From: Thermococcus zilligii AN1
GTDB taxonomy: Archaea > Methanobacteriota_B > Thermococci > Thermococcales > Thermococcaceae
Length of the DNA: 64,000 nucleotides
NCBI RefSeq assembly: GCF_000258515.1
Contig: NZ_AJLF01000002.1
Span: forward strand, 310,001 to 374,000
Reading direction: 5' to 3'
Made by a program: the position numbers and the translations under genes. The notes beneath the pieces are model-generated. The model worked only from the letters and a program-made list of their open reading frames with translations, searched no databases and was not told the DNA's origin. Position 1 is the first letter of the stretch; every line of letters begins with the position of its first letter. Positions 27,546 through 36,012 of the stretch are shown here, piece by piece.

Positions 27546-28118
27546 ATGATGGAGCCAGTCGCACTGGCGATTTCACTCGCAGAGAAGATAACGAGGACAA
27601 TGTTATCCACCCGGGGATTGCCTTCAGGTAACGAGGTGGGGGATACCTTGAAAAACCTCGGACTGGAGGAGCTGTGTCTCAGGGGTGGGGTGGGGGTCTA
27701 CAGGTCCAGAGATTTAATTGCCCTGGCAATTCCCAGGGAGAGTCTTATCATTGACGTTATCTCTTCGAGCGGCGACCTGAGTGACGCCGTGGAGATCGTT
27801 GCCTACCGCGATAAGAAACTAAACGCCCTCATTTTGGAGATTCTTCCGGCAAATGACATAGAATATGAAGGAAACATCGGTCTGGAGCCCGTTATAATCG
27901 ATGCTGAGACGGGAGAACTCCTCAGCAACCCCGTTTTGGGTGAAGTGATTGAAGAGGAAGAGGGAATGGTTTTAGTAATCGATGGTGAGACGTATGAGAG
28001 GTGGAGCAAAAGTGGGAAGCTCGACACGTGTCCGGTGTGCGGTGGAGAGCTCAGGTGGAAGAACGACCGGGCCCTTTGTCTCGACTGCGGATACGAAATA
28101 AAGGTGGTGAAAAAATGA
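27546..28118 (+). CDS. Uncharacterised protein with C-terminal zinc ribbon
   Basis: This 190-residue protein has an N-terminal alpha/beta region of no family that I recognise and a C-terminal zinc ribbon (CPVCGGELRWKNDRALCLDCGYE). The zinc ribbon suggests nucleic acid or protein binding. GGGGTGGTGAT (27531-27541) supports ATG 27546 or 27549. TATA TTTATAAATT is near 27508-27517. It overlaps the aldolase gene by four bases, so the two are co-transcribed. Confidence 0.75.
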   Translation: MMEPVALAISLAEKITRTMLSTRGLPSGNEVGDTLKNLGLEELCLRGGVGVYRSRDLIALAIPRESLIIDVISSSGDLSDAVEIVAYRDKKLNALILEILPANDIEYEGNIGLEPVIIDAETGELLSNPVLGEVIEEEEGMVLVIDGETYERWSKSGKLDTCPVCGGELRWKNDRALCLDCGYEIKVVKK

Positions 28119-28675
28119 GATGCCTGAAGCTCCAGCTTATAAAATATTCGAGAAAAGCGCATGAGAGGGGTCTGACAGCGGCATTCGGCGGCAATCTAAG
28201 CGTTAGGGTTGGAAACTTAGTCCTGATAAAGTCCACTGGATCGGTCATGGACGATATGACTGCCGGCCAGATAGCCTCCGTTACCCTGGACGGAAACGTC
28301 TTGAGTCCTGTTCGGCCATCGAGTGAGTACCGGCTTCATCTGGAAGTGTACAGGAAAAGACCCGAAGTACGTGCCGTGGTTCATCTCCATCCCCCTTACG
28401 CGATAGCCGCGTCTTCCATTCTAAAGGGAGAACTCCCCATAATAACTCCTGAAGCTGAAATTTATCTCCGCAGAATCCCGGTGATCCCGTTTAAGCCTGC
28501 AGGAAGCGTTGAACTGGCTAAATCCGTTGCAGAGGGGCTTGGCGAGGTGGACGCTGTTCTAATGGAGAGGCATGGAATAGTTACTGTGGGGAGAACACTT
28601 AGAGAAGCTTTTTACAAGGCAGAACTGGTGGAGGAAAGCTCCAAACTGTGGTATCTAACCCGAAATAGTTTCTAA
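28115..28675 (+). CDS. Class II aldolase (L-fuculose-phosphate aldolase-like)
   Basis: This 186-residue class II aldolase/adducin-family enzyme uses Zn2+ to cleave a sugar phosphate. The family segments are FGGNLSVRVGN, the zinc ligands in VVHLHPPYAIA, the catalytic Glu region ITPEAEIYL and a third His in LMERHGIVTVG. In methanogens and relatives the homologue makes lactaldehyde and DHAP, and it may feed aldol pathways. The start ATG overlaps the preceding stop. The longer frame from 28001 lies inside the upstream gene. Confidence 0.9.
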   Translation: MRCLKLQLIKYSRKAHERGLTAAFGGNLSVRVGNLVLIKSTGSVMDDMTAGQIASVTLDGNVLSPVRPSSEYRLHLEVYRKRPEVRAVVHLHPPYAIAASSILKGELPIITPEAEIYLRRIPVIPFKPAGSVELAKSVAEGLGEVDAVLMERHGIVTVGRTLREAFYKAELVEESSKLWYLTRNSF

Positions 28676-28686
28676 AAAGAAAAAGC

Positions 28687-28941
28687 TCACTTGACCTGCT
28701 CAAGCGCCCCGAGAACTTCCCAGATAATCGTCCTGGTGTGCATTGGCATGTTCGGATCTTCACTTATCTCCTCAAGAATGGCTATAGCGTCGGCGGCTCT
28801 AACAGAGGGATCCTTACTCTCATCCAGAAGAACATCTATTGCCCGCTCGGCGGCCCTTCTAATATTTCTGGGAACAACGGTATCCTGAACAACTTGCTCC
28901 TTGAGAACCTGAACTATCTGCTGGATCAGCTCACCGCTCAT
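28687..28941 (-). CDS. UPF0147-family small helical protein
   Basis: This 84-residue all-helical protein (ELIQQIVQVLKEQVVQDTVVPRNIRRAAERAIDVLLD...) matches the archaeal UPF0147 family in length and sequence. No function is known to me. It is highly conserved in Thermococcales and is a single gene here, convergent with the aldolase gene. Confidence 0.9.
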   Translation of the reverse strand: MSGELIQQIVQVLKEQVVQDTVVPRNIRRAAERAIDVLLDESKDPSVRAADAIAILEEISEDPNMPMHTRTIIWEVLGALEQVK

Positions 28942-29044
28942 TCTCTCACCCCCTTTCTTAAAAAATTGTTACTAAAACTTTCCCAGCTTTACCTTAATCG
29001 TTCCCGGCTAAAAAGCTTTTCGGTTGATCGTCGAAATCTCTAAA

Positions 29045-29572
29045 TTAAAACTCCACCCCTCTCCTCGCCATAATCCCTCTTTGATACGGATGCTTTATCT
29101 CCCTCATCTCGGTTACATAGTCTGCGAGCTCAAAGAGCTCCTCCGGGCAGTAACGACCGGTGAGAACAAGTTCAGTGTTCCTTGCCCTATTCTCTATGAG
29201 TTTTTTAACCTCTTCAGCTTCTATCATTCCAAAACCGAGGGCAACGCATATTTCGTCCAGGATTACCAGATCCCACTCCCCGCTGGAAACTATTTCTTTT
29301 GCGCGCTCCAGTGCCCTTTTTGCGGCCTCTATGTCTTCTTTTTCCGGCTTCCCGTGGACGAATTTTGGAAGGCCGTAGGATTCAATGACTGCCCCGCACT
29401 CGGCTATCTTTTTCTGTTCACCATAAACCTTGGGAGCCTTCATGAACTGTATTATGAAGACCTTTCCCCCCGAACCGAGCATTCTGACTGCAAGACCAAG
29501 GGCGGCCGTTGTCTTTCCCTTGCCGTTTCCTGTGTATATGTGAACCAATCCGAGTTCGTCTTTCCGGCCCAT
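29045..29572 (-). CDS. cobO: Cob(I)yrinic acid a,c-diamide adenosyltransferase (CobO/BtuR type)
   Basis: This 175-residue P-loop ATP:corrinoid adenosyltransferase forms the Co-adenosyl bond of coenzyme B12 during salvage. The Walker A loop is TGNGKGKTTAALGLA, and the Walker B-like strand is WDLVILDEICVAL. The C-terminal REIKHPYQRGIMARRGVEF is the usual ending. ATG 29572 is preceded by GGGGTG; the GTG three codons upstream overlaps it. Confidence 0.92.
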   Translation of the reverse strand: MGRKDELGLVHIYTGNGKGKTTAALGLAVRMLGSGGKVFIIQFMKAPKVYGEQKKIAECGAVIESYGLPKFVHGKPEKEDIEAAKRALERAKEIVSSGEWDLVILDEICVALGFGMIEAEEVKKLIENRARNTELVLTGRYCPEELFELADYVTEMREIKHPYQRGIMARRGVEF

Positions 29573-29613
29573 ACGTTGCACCCCTGAGATATGGTCTTTT
29601 TAGTATCCCCCAA

Positions 29614-29672
29614 CCGGTCAGGGGCCGATTAGGTCATCACCCTTCAGTCACCTACCCTCACATCATCCCGCT
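29614..29672 (-). ncRNA. C/D box methylation guide sRNA
   Basis: Read leftward between cobO and the signal peptidase gene, the boxes come in the archaeal order. C is ATGATGT (29666-29660, one mismatch to RTGATGA). A 12-base guide follows, then D' CTGA (29647-29644). Three bases later comes C' GTGATGA (29640-29634, perfect), then a 12-base guide and D CTGA (29621-29618). Both guides are exactly 12 bases, as expected for a C/D RNP built on L7Ae. Each would direct 2'-O-methylation at the fifth base from the box. The targets were not identified. Confidence 0.75.
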
Positions 29673-29677
29673 TCGTC

Positions 29678-30148
29678 TCAAATGTGCTCTCTGATCCACA
29701 GGGGTATTACCCCTATCTTGGGGAACACCATAACAGCCTTGGCATCCACGGCGTAGGCAGGTACGCAGGGGAGTCCTCCGCTGGGCGTTGGGTAGAGCCT
29801 GTACTCTCCCCAGTCTGGGATTGGATTGTTGTCCCCCCATGTGACGAAGCACTTTTCCTCGTGCCCGTTTACTTCGACCGTTTTTATCTCCCGGACCCGG
29901 TGGATTATTGGGTACTCATACATGGGGGCGTTATATACTATCACGTCCCCCACCTTAATGTCGTCGGGGGACACACCTTTGAGAAGAACCACATCGCCCC
30001 TGTAAAACACGGGCTCCATAGAGCCGCTTATGACTATGACGAGCGGGGAGTTTGTATCCATAACGATCTCGAGGCCATAGTTTATCCCGGCCACTATTAT
30101 AATTGAGATGAGTACCCACGCCAGTTCTTTTGTCCATCCGTTTTCCAT
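29678..30148 (-). CDS. Signal peptidase I (archaeal/ER type, S26B)
   Basis: This 156-residue membrane protease removes signal peptides from exported proteins. The N-terminal membrane helix is ELAWVLISIIIVAGINYGLEI. The catalytic Ser is in VISGSMEPVF, the His in PIIHRV (archaeal/eukaryotic SPases use His instead of Lys), and the Asp region is TWGDNNPIPD. A GGAGG lies eight bases before the ATG. The start is 52 bases inside the upstream DUF531 gene, an unusually long same-strand overlap. Confidence 0.9.
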   Translation of the reverse strand: MENGWTKELAWVLISIIIVAGINYGLEIVMDTNSPLVIVISGSMEPVFYRGDVVLLKGVSPDDIKVGDVIVYNAPMYEYPIIHRVREIKTVEVNGHEEKCFVTWGDNNPIPDWGEYRLYPTPSGGLPCVPAYAVDAKAVMVFPKIGVIPLWIREHI

Positions 30149-30672
30149 TGCAGGGCCTCCATCAGAGTCCTTATTTTGGAGGGGATTGCCCCTATAGCGG
30201 TGCAGGTTTCAAGGCTTACCCCCTTTCCGGTTATCTCCATGTGATACCGTGCCAACTTAAATATTTCCTCCGGTAACCCCCGCCTCCCAAGGCCAACCAG
30301 GAGTATAAAGCTCTCCCCACTAACGGCCCTCCTGGCGACTTCGAGGGGGGTTATCTTCTTTTCTTCCGAGGGCTTTCTCGTGGTTGCTACTGGGGTCCCG
30401 AACTGGGGAGGAAATCCCCCTCTTGGAAAATCAAGGAGGTGAAACTTGTTGTTTCGGGCGAGTTCTACAAGATACTTTCCTCCCCTTCCTATGGTAGTAT
30501 TACCGGCTATTTCCTCCGCCACATCAAGGGGTTTTCCTTCCAGGGGGAACCCCACCAGGGCCAGGTGAAAGTCGAAGGCATAAGCTATGGGTCCGGCCCT
30601 TGCTATTGCCCTGAGATGAGCTTCGTGAAGTCTTCTCGTGTCGTAAGTGTTGTACAGGGCCAGTGTTAGCAT
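30097..30672 (-). CDS. DUF531 protein, SPOUT-like methyltransferase candidate
   Basis: This 191-residue protein begins MLTLALYNTYDTRRLHEAHLRAI, which I recognise as the archaeal DUF531 family. The N-terminus and the FILLVGLGRRGLPEEIF segment look like an alpha/beta knot (SPOUT) fold, so RNA methylation is possible but unproven. The TATA box GTTTATAAAA (about 30690-30700) lies about 25 bases before the ATG at 30672, which suggests a leaderless mRNA. The upstream frame to 30753 contains that promoter and is rejected. Confidence 0.8.
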   Translation of the reverse strand: MLTLALYNTYDTRRLHEAHLRAIARAGPIAYAFDFHLALVGFPLEGKPLDVAEEIAGNTTIGRGGKYLVELARNNKFHLLDFPRGGFPPQFGTPVATTRKPSEEKKITPLEVARRAVSGESFILLVGLGRRGLPEEIFKLARYHMEITGKGVSLETCTAIGAIPSKIRTLMEALQWKTDGQKNWRGYSSQL

Positions 30673-30733
30673 AAAACCCCTCCCTCCGGGAATTTTATAA
30701 ACTTTCCCTTCCAAAATTCTTAAGGCGAGGGTC

Positions 30734-31822
30734 ATGGAGAAGCTTGAGGGCATACTTCATCTTGCATCGAGGGGTCTCTTTGATGAGGCACTTGAGGAAG
30801 CCAGGAAACTCGAAGATCCGTTTGATCGGGTGGATGCTCTCCTTGAAATAGCTATTAAAGCGAGTGGCATTAATGGTATGGCACAGCAACGGGCGCTTGG
30901 GGAGGCAGTTGAACTGTTGAGGAAGATAAAAGACCAATACTCCAGGGCATACCTCTCATCTAAGGTAGCCTATGTTTACTCTCTGCTGGGGGATTACGAT
31001 ACTGCAAGTGAGTTCTTTGAGGTTGCAATCGACGAAATAGCCCGGATAAAGGACATTCGTGGACAGGTCATAGGACTATGCGTTCTGGCCCATTATCTGG
31101 CCAGATCCGGCTTTTTTGAGGAGGCCCTGGCCCGGTTCAACGAGGCCTTTGAGCTGGCAGTTTCCGCCGGTATTGACTATCGGAGTAAAATAGACCTCCT
31201 GATAGAGGTGGCCAGCATCATGGAGAACACCGCCGACGTCCTTGACTCAAAGGATGCCATAGAGTTCTACAAAACGGCTTACGACATATTTGATAAACTC
31301 CGCGTTGGCCAGAGGGCTGCAGATGTTGAGAAAAAGCTAAGCCTGGCGAGAACAGTCTACTTCTTTGGAACCCCCGAGATAAGAAAGGCCCTTCTGGAGG
31401 GGCGTTATCACTACGCTGTTTCCCTGCTCGAAAAGTCAACTAAAGACCCTCAGGATCTCTTTATAGCCCTTTTAGAGGTTTCTGCCTGGATAAAAACGGT
31501 TGGTTCTCCCGAATACCTGGACATACTGGGAGCTGCGTTTAAGCTCTTTGACAGAATCGGTCTGTCCGAGAAGAATGTCCAGAGGGCGGCAGTAATACTA
31601 ACGACCATGGGTGAGCTGGAGAGGGCCCTTGAGTTTGCCATGAAGATAGTCGACCCCGTGAAAAGGGACGAGGCCCTGGAATCAATCGCCTTGAAACTGG
31701 CCGAGAGAAAAGATTTCTCTGAGGCTTTTGAAGTGGCCGCCATGGTGTCCGATCCAAAGAAAAAGGGAGTTCTCGTCGGGAAGATCTCTGAGCTGAAGAA
31801 AAAGCTTGGGGAGGAGTTTTAG
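30734..31822 (+). CDS. TPR-like helical repeat protein
   Basis: This 362-residue soluble protein is built of repeated helix pairs resembling tetratricopeptide repeats. Examples are ASRGLFDEALEEARKLEDP, YSLLGDYDTASEFFEVAIDEIARIKD, LARSGFFEEALARFNEAFELA and TMGELERALEFAMKIVDPVKRDEALESIA. It is likely a scaffold for protein contacts. Similar proteins are frequent in Thermococcales and none has a defined role that I know. It is followed without a gap by a dipeptidase gene. Confidence 0.8.
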   Translation: MEKLEGILHLASRGLFDEALEEARKLEDPFDRVDALLEIAIKASGINGMAQQRALGEAVELLRKIKDQYSRAYLSSKVAYVYSLLGDYDTASEFFEVAIDEIARIKDIRGQVIGLCVLAHYLARSGFFEEALARFNEAFELAVSAGIDYRSKIDLLIEVASIMENTADVLDSKDAIEFYKTAYDIFDKLRVGQRAADVEKKLSLARTVYFFGTPEIRKALLEGRYHYAVSLLEKSTKDPQDLFIALLEVSAWIKTVGSPEYLDILGAAFKLFDRIGLSEKNVQRAAVILTTMGELERALEFAMKIVDPVKRDEALESIALKLAERKDFSEAFEVAAMVSDPKKKGVLVGKISELKKKLGEEF

Positions 31823-32764
31823 ATGAGCTCCATGATTTTTGATGCCCACTCGGATATCCCTACCCTTATATGGGAGGAAAGGGGTAAGGGGCAGGCTTTT
31901 GTCCTTGAACGGAACTACGAGAGATTCTTTGGTGAGTATATCCGGTCGAGGGTCGCTTCAATCTGGACACCACCCGAAAAAAGACCGCTGGCTCTGAAGT
32001 ATGCTCTGGAGGCCCTTAACAGGCTTAGAGCAGACGTCCGTGAAAGCGAGAGTTTTGAAATAGCGAGGGATGTCCCGGAAATGAAGGAGATAATTAACTC
32101 CGGCAGGGTTGCTCTATGGGTTGGGCTTGAAGGAGGGGAGCCCATTAAGAGCCTGGACATCCTCCAGGTGTTCTACTCTCTCGGGCTGAGGGTTCTGACC
32201 CTCACTTGGAACCTCAGGAACAGGATAGGCGACGGCGTCTTTGAAAGAACCAAAGGGGGTTTGACTAACTTTGGGGTTGAGGTCGTTGGTAAAGCTGAGG
32301 AACTTGGAATTCTCGTAGACTTAAGCCACATAAACGAAGCTGGATTTTGGGACACTCTGGAGGTTACCTCTTTCCCTGTTATCGCTTCCCATTCCAACGC
32401 AAGGGCTCTCTGCGATCATCCCAGGAACTTAAGCGATGAGCAACTAAAGGCCATAGCGGAGAGGGACGGTGTCGTTGGGGTAGCAGCCGTACCCAGCTTT
32501 GTGGACCGGAATAATCCCACGCTGGAAAAATACGTGGGTCACATTACCTACATGGTTGATCTCCTGGGCTATGAACACGTTGGCCTTGGCTTCGATTTTG
32601 TCTATTACCTCCCGGTATGGAGCAAAAAAAGCGTTGTTGGACTGAGGGATGAAAGCGACATCCCCAACCTTCTCAGGAAACTCGAGGAGAACTTCAGCAG
32701 AAGAGAAGTAGAGGGGATAACCTTCAAAAACCTTGAGAGGGTCTTTGAAAAGGTCGTTGGCTGA
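31823..32764 (+). CDS. M19-family dipeptidase (membrane/renal dipeptidase homologue)
   Basis: This 313-residue TIM-barrel zinc peptidase of the M19 family splits dipeptides. The metal ligands of the family appear in order: FDAHSDIP (HxD), LWVGLEGGEP (bridging Glu), VDLSHIN, VIASHSNARALCDHPRNL and GLGFDFV. The ATG directly follows the stop of the TPR gene, and GGGGAGGAG lies in its last codons, so the two are translationally coupled. It probably works in peptide use, as these organisms grow on peptides. Confidence 0.9.
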   Translation: MSSMIFDAHSDIPTLIWEERGKGQAFVLERNYERFFGEYIRSRVASIWTPPEKRPLALKYALEALNRLRADVRESESFEIARDVPEMKEIINSGRVALWVGLEGGEPIKSLDILQVFYSLGLRVLTLTWNLRNRIGDGVFERTKGGLTNFGVEVVGKAEELGILVDLSHINEAGFWDTLEVTSFPVIASHSNARALCDHPRNLSDEQLKAIAERDGVVGVAAVPSFVDRNNPTLEKYVGHITYMVDLLGYEHVGLGFDFVYYLPVWSKKSVVGLRDESDIPNLLRKLEENFSRREVEGITFKNLERVFEKVVG

Positions 32765-32793
32765 ACAATGCCGCAGGGAAAGAGGAAATCAGA

Positions 32794-34206
32794 TTAAATT
32801 TTTCCGTTTTCCTTCAGCCATTCTCCGTACTTAACGAGGGCGTAGACGGCGTCAACACCGTCCTCGACCGTCTCGTAGACCGGAATGCCCTTCTGCTCGA
32901 TGTTTCTGGCCATCTTGTGTGGGTAGTCCCCACCGGGGGCAACAAACACTATCGGCTTGCCGTAGGCCTTCATCCTCTCCGTCGCCTCAACTATGCCCTC
33001 GTCCAGGGCGGGACTCTGGAAGAGGGCTATGACCACCAGGACGTCGACGTTGGGATCCTCCAGGGCGTAGCGCATGGCTATCTCATATCTGCTAGATGGA
33101 GCGTCCCCAATGATGTCTATCGGGTTCCTGTAGCTCATGTGCTCCGGGAGCTTTCCTGCCTCGATGTCCTTCCTAAAGCGCTCGTTGGTCTCTTTGCTCA
33201 GCTCGGCGAGCTTCATCCCGCGCTCAAGCAGGCCGTCGCTCATCATGACTCCAGCTCCGCCGCCGTTGGTGACTATCGCTACCCTGTCGCCCTTTGCCGG
33301 CCTCTCCATGGCCAAAGCCTTGGCATAGTTGAAGAGCTGGCGCATGCTTTTCGCCTCCAAAACGCCGGCCTGCTCGAAAGCGGCCTGGTATATCCTGTAG
33401 GAACCGGCGAGCGAACCCGTGTGGCTTGCGGCCGCCTTTGCTCCCGCTTCAGTTCTGCCGCTCTTGAGTATTACGACGGGCTTCTTCAGTGTGACCTCCC
33501 TGACAGTGTTGAAGAACTTCCTTCCGTCCTTCACACCTTCGAGGTAGGCAGTGATAACGCCGGTCTTCGGGTCGTTGCCGAGGTAGGCCATGAAGTCGCT
33601 CTCATCTAAGTCAGCCATGTTGCCGAGGCTGATGAACTTGCTCATTCCAATCCTGTGGCCCGCGGCCCAGTCGAGGATGGCCGCACCAAAGGCACCGCTC
33701 TGGCTCATGAAGGCCACCTTTCCGAAGGGCGGTCTCGCCTGCCTCTCAGGCGGGTTAAAGTTGCAGTCAAAGCCGTTCTCGAGGTTAGTTACGCCCAAAC
33801 AGTTCGGGCCGACAAGCCTTATGCCCCACTTCCTGGCCCTCTTTACGAGCTCCTCCTCGAGGTCAGCTCTCCCAGCCTCCTTGAAGCCGGCCGAGATGAC
33901 GACTGCCGCTTTAACGCCCTTCTTTCCGCACTCGTCTATGGTGTCCGGCACGAACTTAGCCGGAACGGCTATGACGGCAACATCAATCTCATCCGGTATC
34001 TCCTGTATGCTCCTGTAAGCCTTGAACTTTTTCCCGTTGACCTCTATCTCTTCCCCCTTGACGTTGACGGGGTAGACTTTTCCCTCGTAGTAGAGCGTTA
34101 TGGAGCGCATTATGGCGTTCCCTATTTTTCCGGGCACATTTGAGGCGCCAACGACCGCGACGCTTTTGGGGTAAAACAGGGAGTCCAGGTTCGGGGTCTC
34201 CACCAC
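32794..34206 (-). CDS. ADP-forming acyl-CoA synthetase, alpha subunit
   Basis: This 470-residue alpha subunit of an NDP-forming acyl-CoA synthetase makes ATP from acyl-CoA in the last step of peptide and sugar fermentation. Domains are an N-terminal CoA-binding Rossmann fold (SVAVVGASNVPGKIGNAIM), succinyl-CoA synthetase-like ligase domains (LVGPNCLGVTN, FMSQSGAFGAAI), and the phosphorylated His in KAAASHTGSLAGS. The beta (ATP-grasp) subunit is not adjacent, as is common for the isozymes. Which acid it serves cannot be told. GGAGGTG at 34216-34210 indicates GTG 34206 (or 34203) rather than GTG 34212. Confidence 0.9.
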   Translation of the reverse strand: MVETPNLDSLFYPKSVAVVGASNVPGKIGNAIMRSITLYYEGKVYPVNVKGEEIEVNGKKFKAYRSIQEIPDEIDVAVIAVPAKFVPDTIDECGKKGVKAAVVISAGFKEAGRADLEEELVKRARKWGIRLVGPNCLGVTNLENGFDCNFNPPERQARPPFGKVAFMSQSGAFGAAILDWAAGHRIGMSKFISLGNMADLDESDFMAYLGNDPKTGVITAYLEGVKDGRKFFNTVREVTLKKPVVILKSGRTEAGAKAAASHTGSLAGSYRIYQAAFEQAGVLEAKSMRQLFNYAKALAMERPAKGDRVAIVTNGGGAGVMMSDGLLERGMKLAELSKETNERFRKDIEAGKLPEHMSYRNPIDIIGDAPSSRYEIAMRYALEDPNVDVLVVIALFQSPALDEGIVEATERMKAYGKPIVFVAPGGDYPHKMARNIEQKGIPVYETVEDGVDAVYALVKYGEWLKENGKI

Positions 34207-34379
34207 AACCACCTCCGAAGCTTTTTCGGGGGAACATATTTAAGCCTTCCCACCGCACGAATGCTGGATATTTTGTCCACTATATAAAGCTACCGTAGGG
34301 TTCGGTGTGTCCACCGAAGCAAAAGGGTTAAATCCTGGAACGTTAAAAAGGAGATTAAAGCGTTTAATTGGTGGTGCCA

Positions 34380-34955
34380 ATGGCGAAGGTGAAAGTCATA
34401 ACAGACCCCGAGGTCATAAAACTTATGCTTGAGGATACCCGGAGGAAGATCCTCCAGCTGCTCCGAAACAGGGAGATGACGATATCACAGCTCAGTGAGA
34501 TCCTCGGAAAGACCCCTCAGACGGTGTACCACCACATCGAGAAGCTCAAGGAGGCCGGCTTAATAGAAGTAAAGAGGACTGAGATGAAGGGCAATCTGGT
34601 CGAGAAATACTACGGCAGAACTGCGGACGCCTTCTACATCAACCTCTACCTCGGCGATGAAGAGCTCCGCTACTTCGCCCGCTCAAGGCTGAAAACAAAG
34701 CTGGACATATTCAGGGCTTTGGGGTATGAGTTTGATGAAGAAAAGCTCCTCAACACGATGGACGAGCTACTCAAGAAGGAGCACGAGTACAAGACGGAGA
34801 TATCGAGGGAGATAGAGGCCAATGAGGAGAAGCTTAAAGACTTCTCGGACGAGGACGTAATCCACGCCATAGAGTGGCTGGCCATGGCCAGGATGGGCCG
34901 CGACGAGGAGACGATGGCCCTCATGAGGAGGCTCGGGGAAATACTTAAAAAATAA
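34380..34955 (+). CDS. ArsR-type winged-helix regulator
   Basis: This 191-residue DNA-binding protein has an N-terminal HTH (EDTRRKILQLLRNREMTISQLSEILGKTPQTVYHHIEKLKEAGLIEV). The C-terminal half is helical and probably dimerises. Its effector is unknown. GGTGGTG precedes ATG 34380. It starts a three-gene run with a DUF211 protein and a second regulator that shares the same overall layout, which suggests an old duplication. Confidence 0.85.
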   Translation: MAKVKVITDPEVIKLMLEDTRRKILQLLRNREMTISQLSEILGKTPQTVYHHIEKLKEAGLIEVKRTEMKGNLVEKYYGRTADAFYINLYLGDEELRYFARSRLKTKLDIFRALGYEFDEEKLLNTMDELLKKEHEYKTEISREIEANEEKLKDFSDEDVIHAIEWLAMARMGRDEETMALMRRLGEILKK

Positions 34956-34972
34956 AGGGGAAACGATGCGGT

Positions 34973-35278
34973 ATGGCGAAGGGGATAAGGCTACTGGTTT
35001 TGGACGTGCTTAAACCACACCAGCCGATGGTTACTGAACTCGCCCTCGGGTTGAGCGAGCTTGAGGGCGTCGAGGGTGTGAACATAACCCTCGTTGAGAT
35101 AGACAAGGAAACGGAGAACGTCAAAATCACCGTTGTCGGCGACAACCTGGACTACGAGGAGATTGTTCAGACTATAGAAGAATTCGGGGGCGTTGTGCAC
35201 AGCATAGACATGGTTGCTGCGGGGAAGAAAATAGTGGAGGAAGAGGAGACCCCCCAGGACAAGCTGGAGGAGTATTGA
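34973..35278 (+). CDS. DUF211 protein
   Basis: This 101-residue ferredoxin-like-fold protein (GIRLLVLDVLKPHQPMVTELALGLSELEGVEGVNITLVEIDKETENVKITVVG) matches archaeal DUF211. The family forms rings and has been suggested to bind metals, but the function is open. It lies 17 bases after one ArsR-type regulator and 9 before another, so it is probably co-transcribed with them and may be a small sensor or effector. Confidence 0.88.
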   Translation: MAKGIRLLVLDVLKPHQPMVTELALGLSELEGVEGVNITLVEIDKETENVKITVVGDNLDYEEIVQTIEEFGGVVHSIDMVAAGKKIVEEEETPQDKLEEY

Positions 35279-35287
35279 GGGTCAAAT

Positions 35288-35845
35288 ATGAAAGAGGTCC
35301 TCATAATAACAAACCCCGAAACGGTTAAGGCACTCTCGGAGCCGACCCGGTTTAAAATCCTCACCCTCCTCAGGGAGCGGCCGATGAGCATTAACGAGCT
35401 TAGCATAGCTACAGGGAAGGACAGGACGACCGTCTACCGTCATATTAAGGCCCTTGAGTCCGAGGGCCTCGTTGAGGAAATTGACTCCCACGGCAACGAG
35501 AGGATCTACGCCAGGACGGCGAGGATGTTTCTCGTAAAGGTCGAACCGGATGAGAGCATAGCGGAGTTCCGACAGGCTTATCTGCAGGTGGAGGCCAGGA
35601 AGCTCGTCCAGACACTCGAAAGGGCCGGCTTCAAAATTAAGGATCGGGAAAGGCTTGAGAAGATTGCGAGGGAAGTTTTGGACGAGATCGAGATTAAATC
35701 ACAGCCGATAATAAGGAGGATTTCGGAAGCCAACGTTGAACTCACGGAGATAGAGCTCTTCCACCTCCTGAACATGCTCGTGTTCCTCCAGAGCTGCGAG
35801 CTCTGCGAGAAGGCCAGGGAAGTCAAAGCCCTCGTCGAATTTTAA
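35288..35845 (+). CDS. ArsR-type winged-helix regulator (second copy)
   Basis: This 185-residue regulator has an N-terminal HTH (SEPTRFKILTLLRERPMSINELSIATGKDRTTVYRHIKALESEGLVEE). A helical C-terminal part contains a CELC pair (QSCELCEKA) that could bind metal or form a disulfide. It starts like the 34380 protein (ITNPETVKALSEPTR versus ITDPEVIKLMLEDTR). It ends the three-gene unit. Confidence 0.85.
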   Translation: MKEVLIITNPETVKALSEPTRFKILTLLRERPMSINELSIATGKDRTTVYRHIKALESEGLVEEIDSHGNERIYARTARMFLVKVEPDESIAEFRQAYLQVEARKLVQTLERAGFKIKDRERLEKIAREVLDEIEIKSQPIIRRISEANVELTEIELFHLLNMLVFLQSCELCEKAREVKALVEF

Positions 35846-35935
35846 ACTCTCTATTCTGCAGGGCCCTGTTCCAGGAGGTTACATCTTCGAGGGGGAGTCT
35901 GATGTCCTTTTGTGTTCCTTAATGAACATTCGCAG

Positions 35936-35970
35936 TAAAGCTTAAATATTTCACCATCGGTGATACAAGC
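35936..35970 (+). promoter_or_regulatory. Amylase promoter with TGM (TrmBL1) operator
   Basis: The TATA box GCTTAAATA (about 35940-35948) is followed immediately by TTTCAC-CATCG-GTGATA (35949-35965). This matches the Thermococcales glycolytic motif TATCAC-n5-GTGATA with one mismatch. TrmBL1/Tgr bound downstream of TATA represses transcription until maltodextrins relieve it. The amylase gene is thus predicted to be induced by starch sugars. Confidence 0.82.
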
Positions 35971-36012
35971 GAGAGTCAGCGCACTGCCACATGCACGTGG
36001 AGGGTGGTGTAC

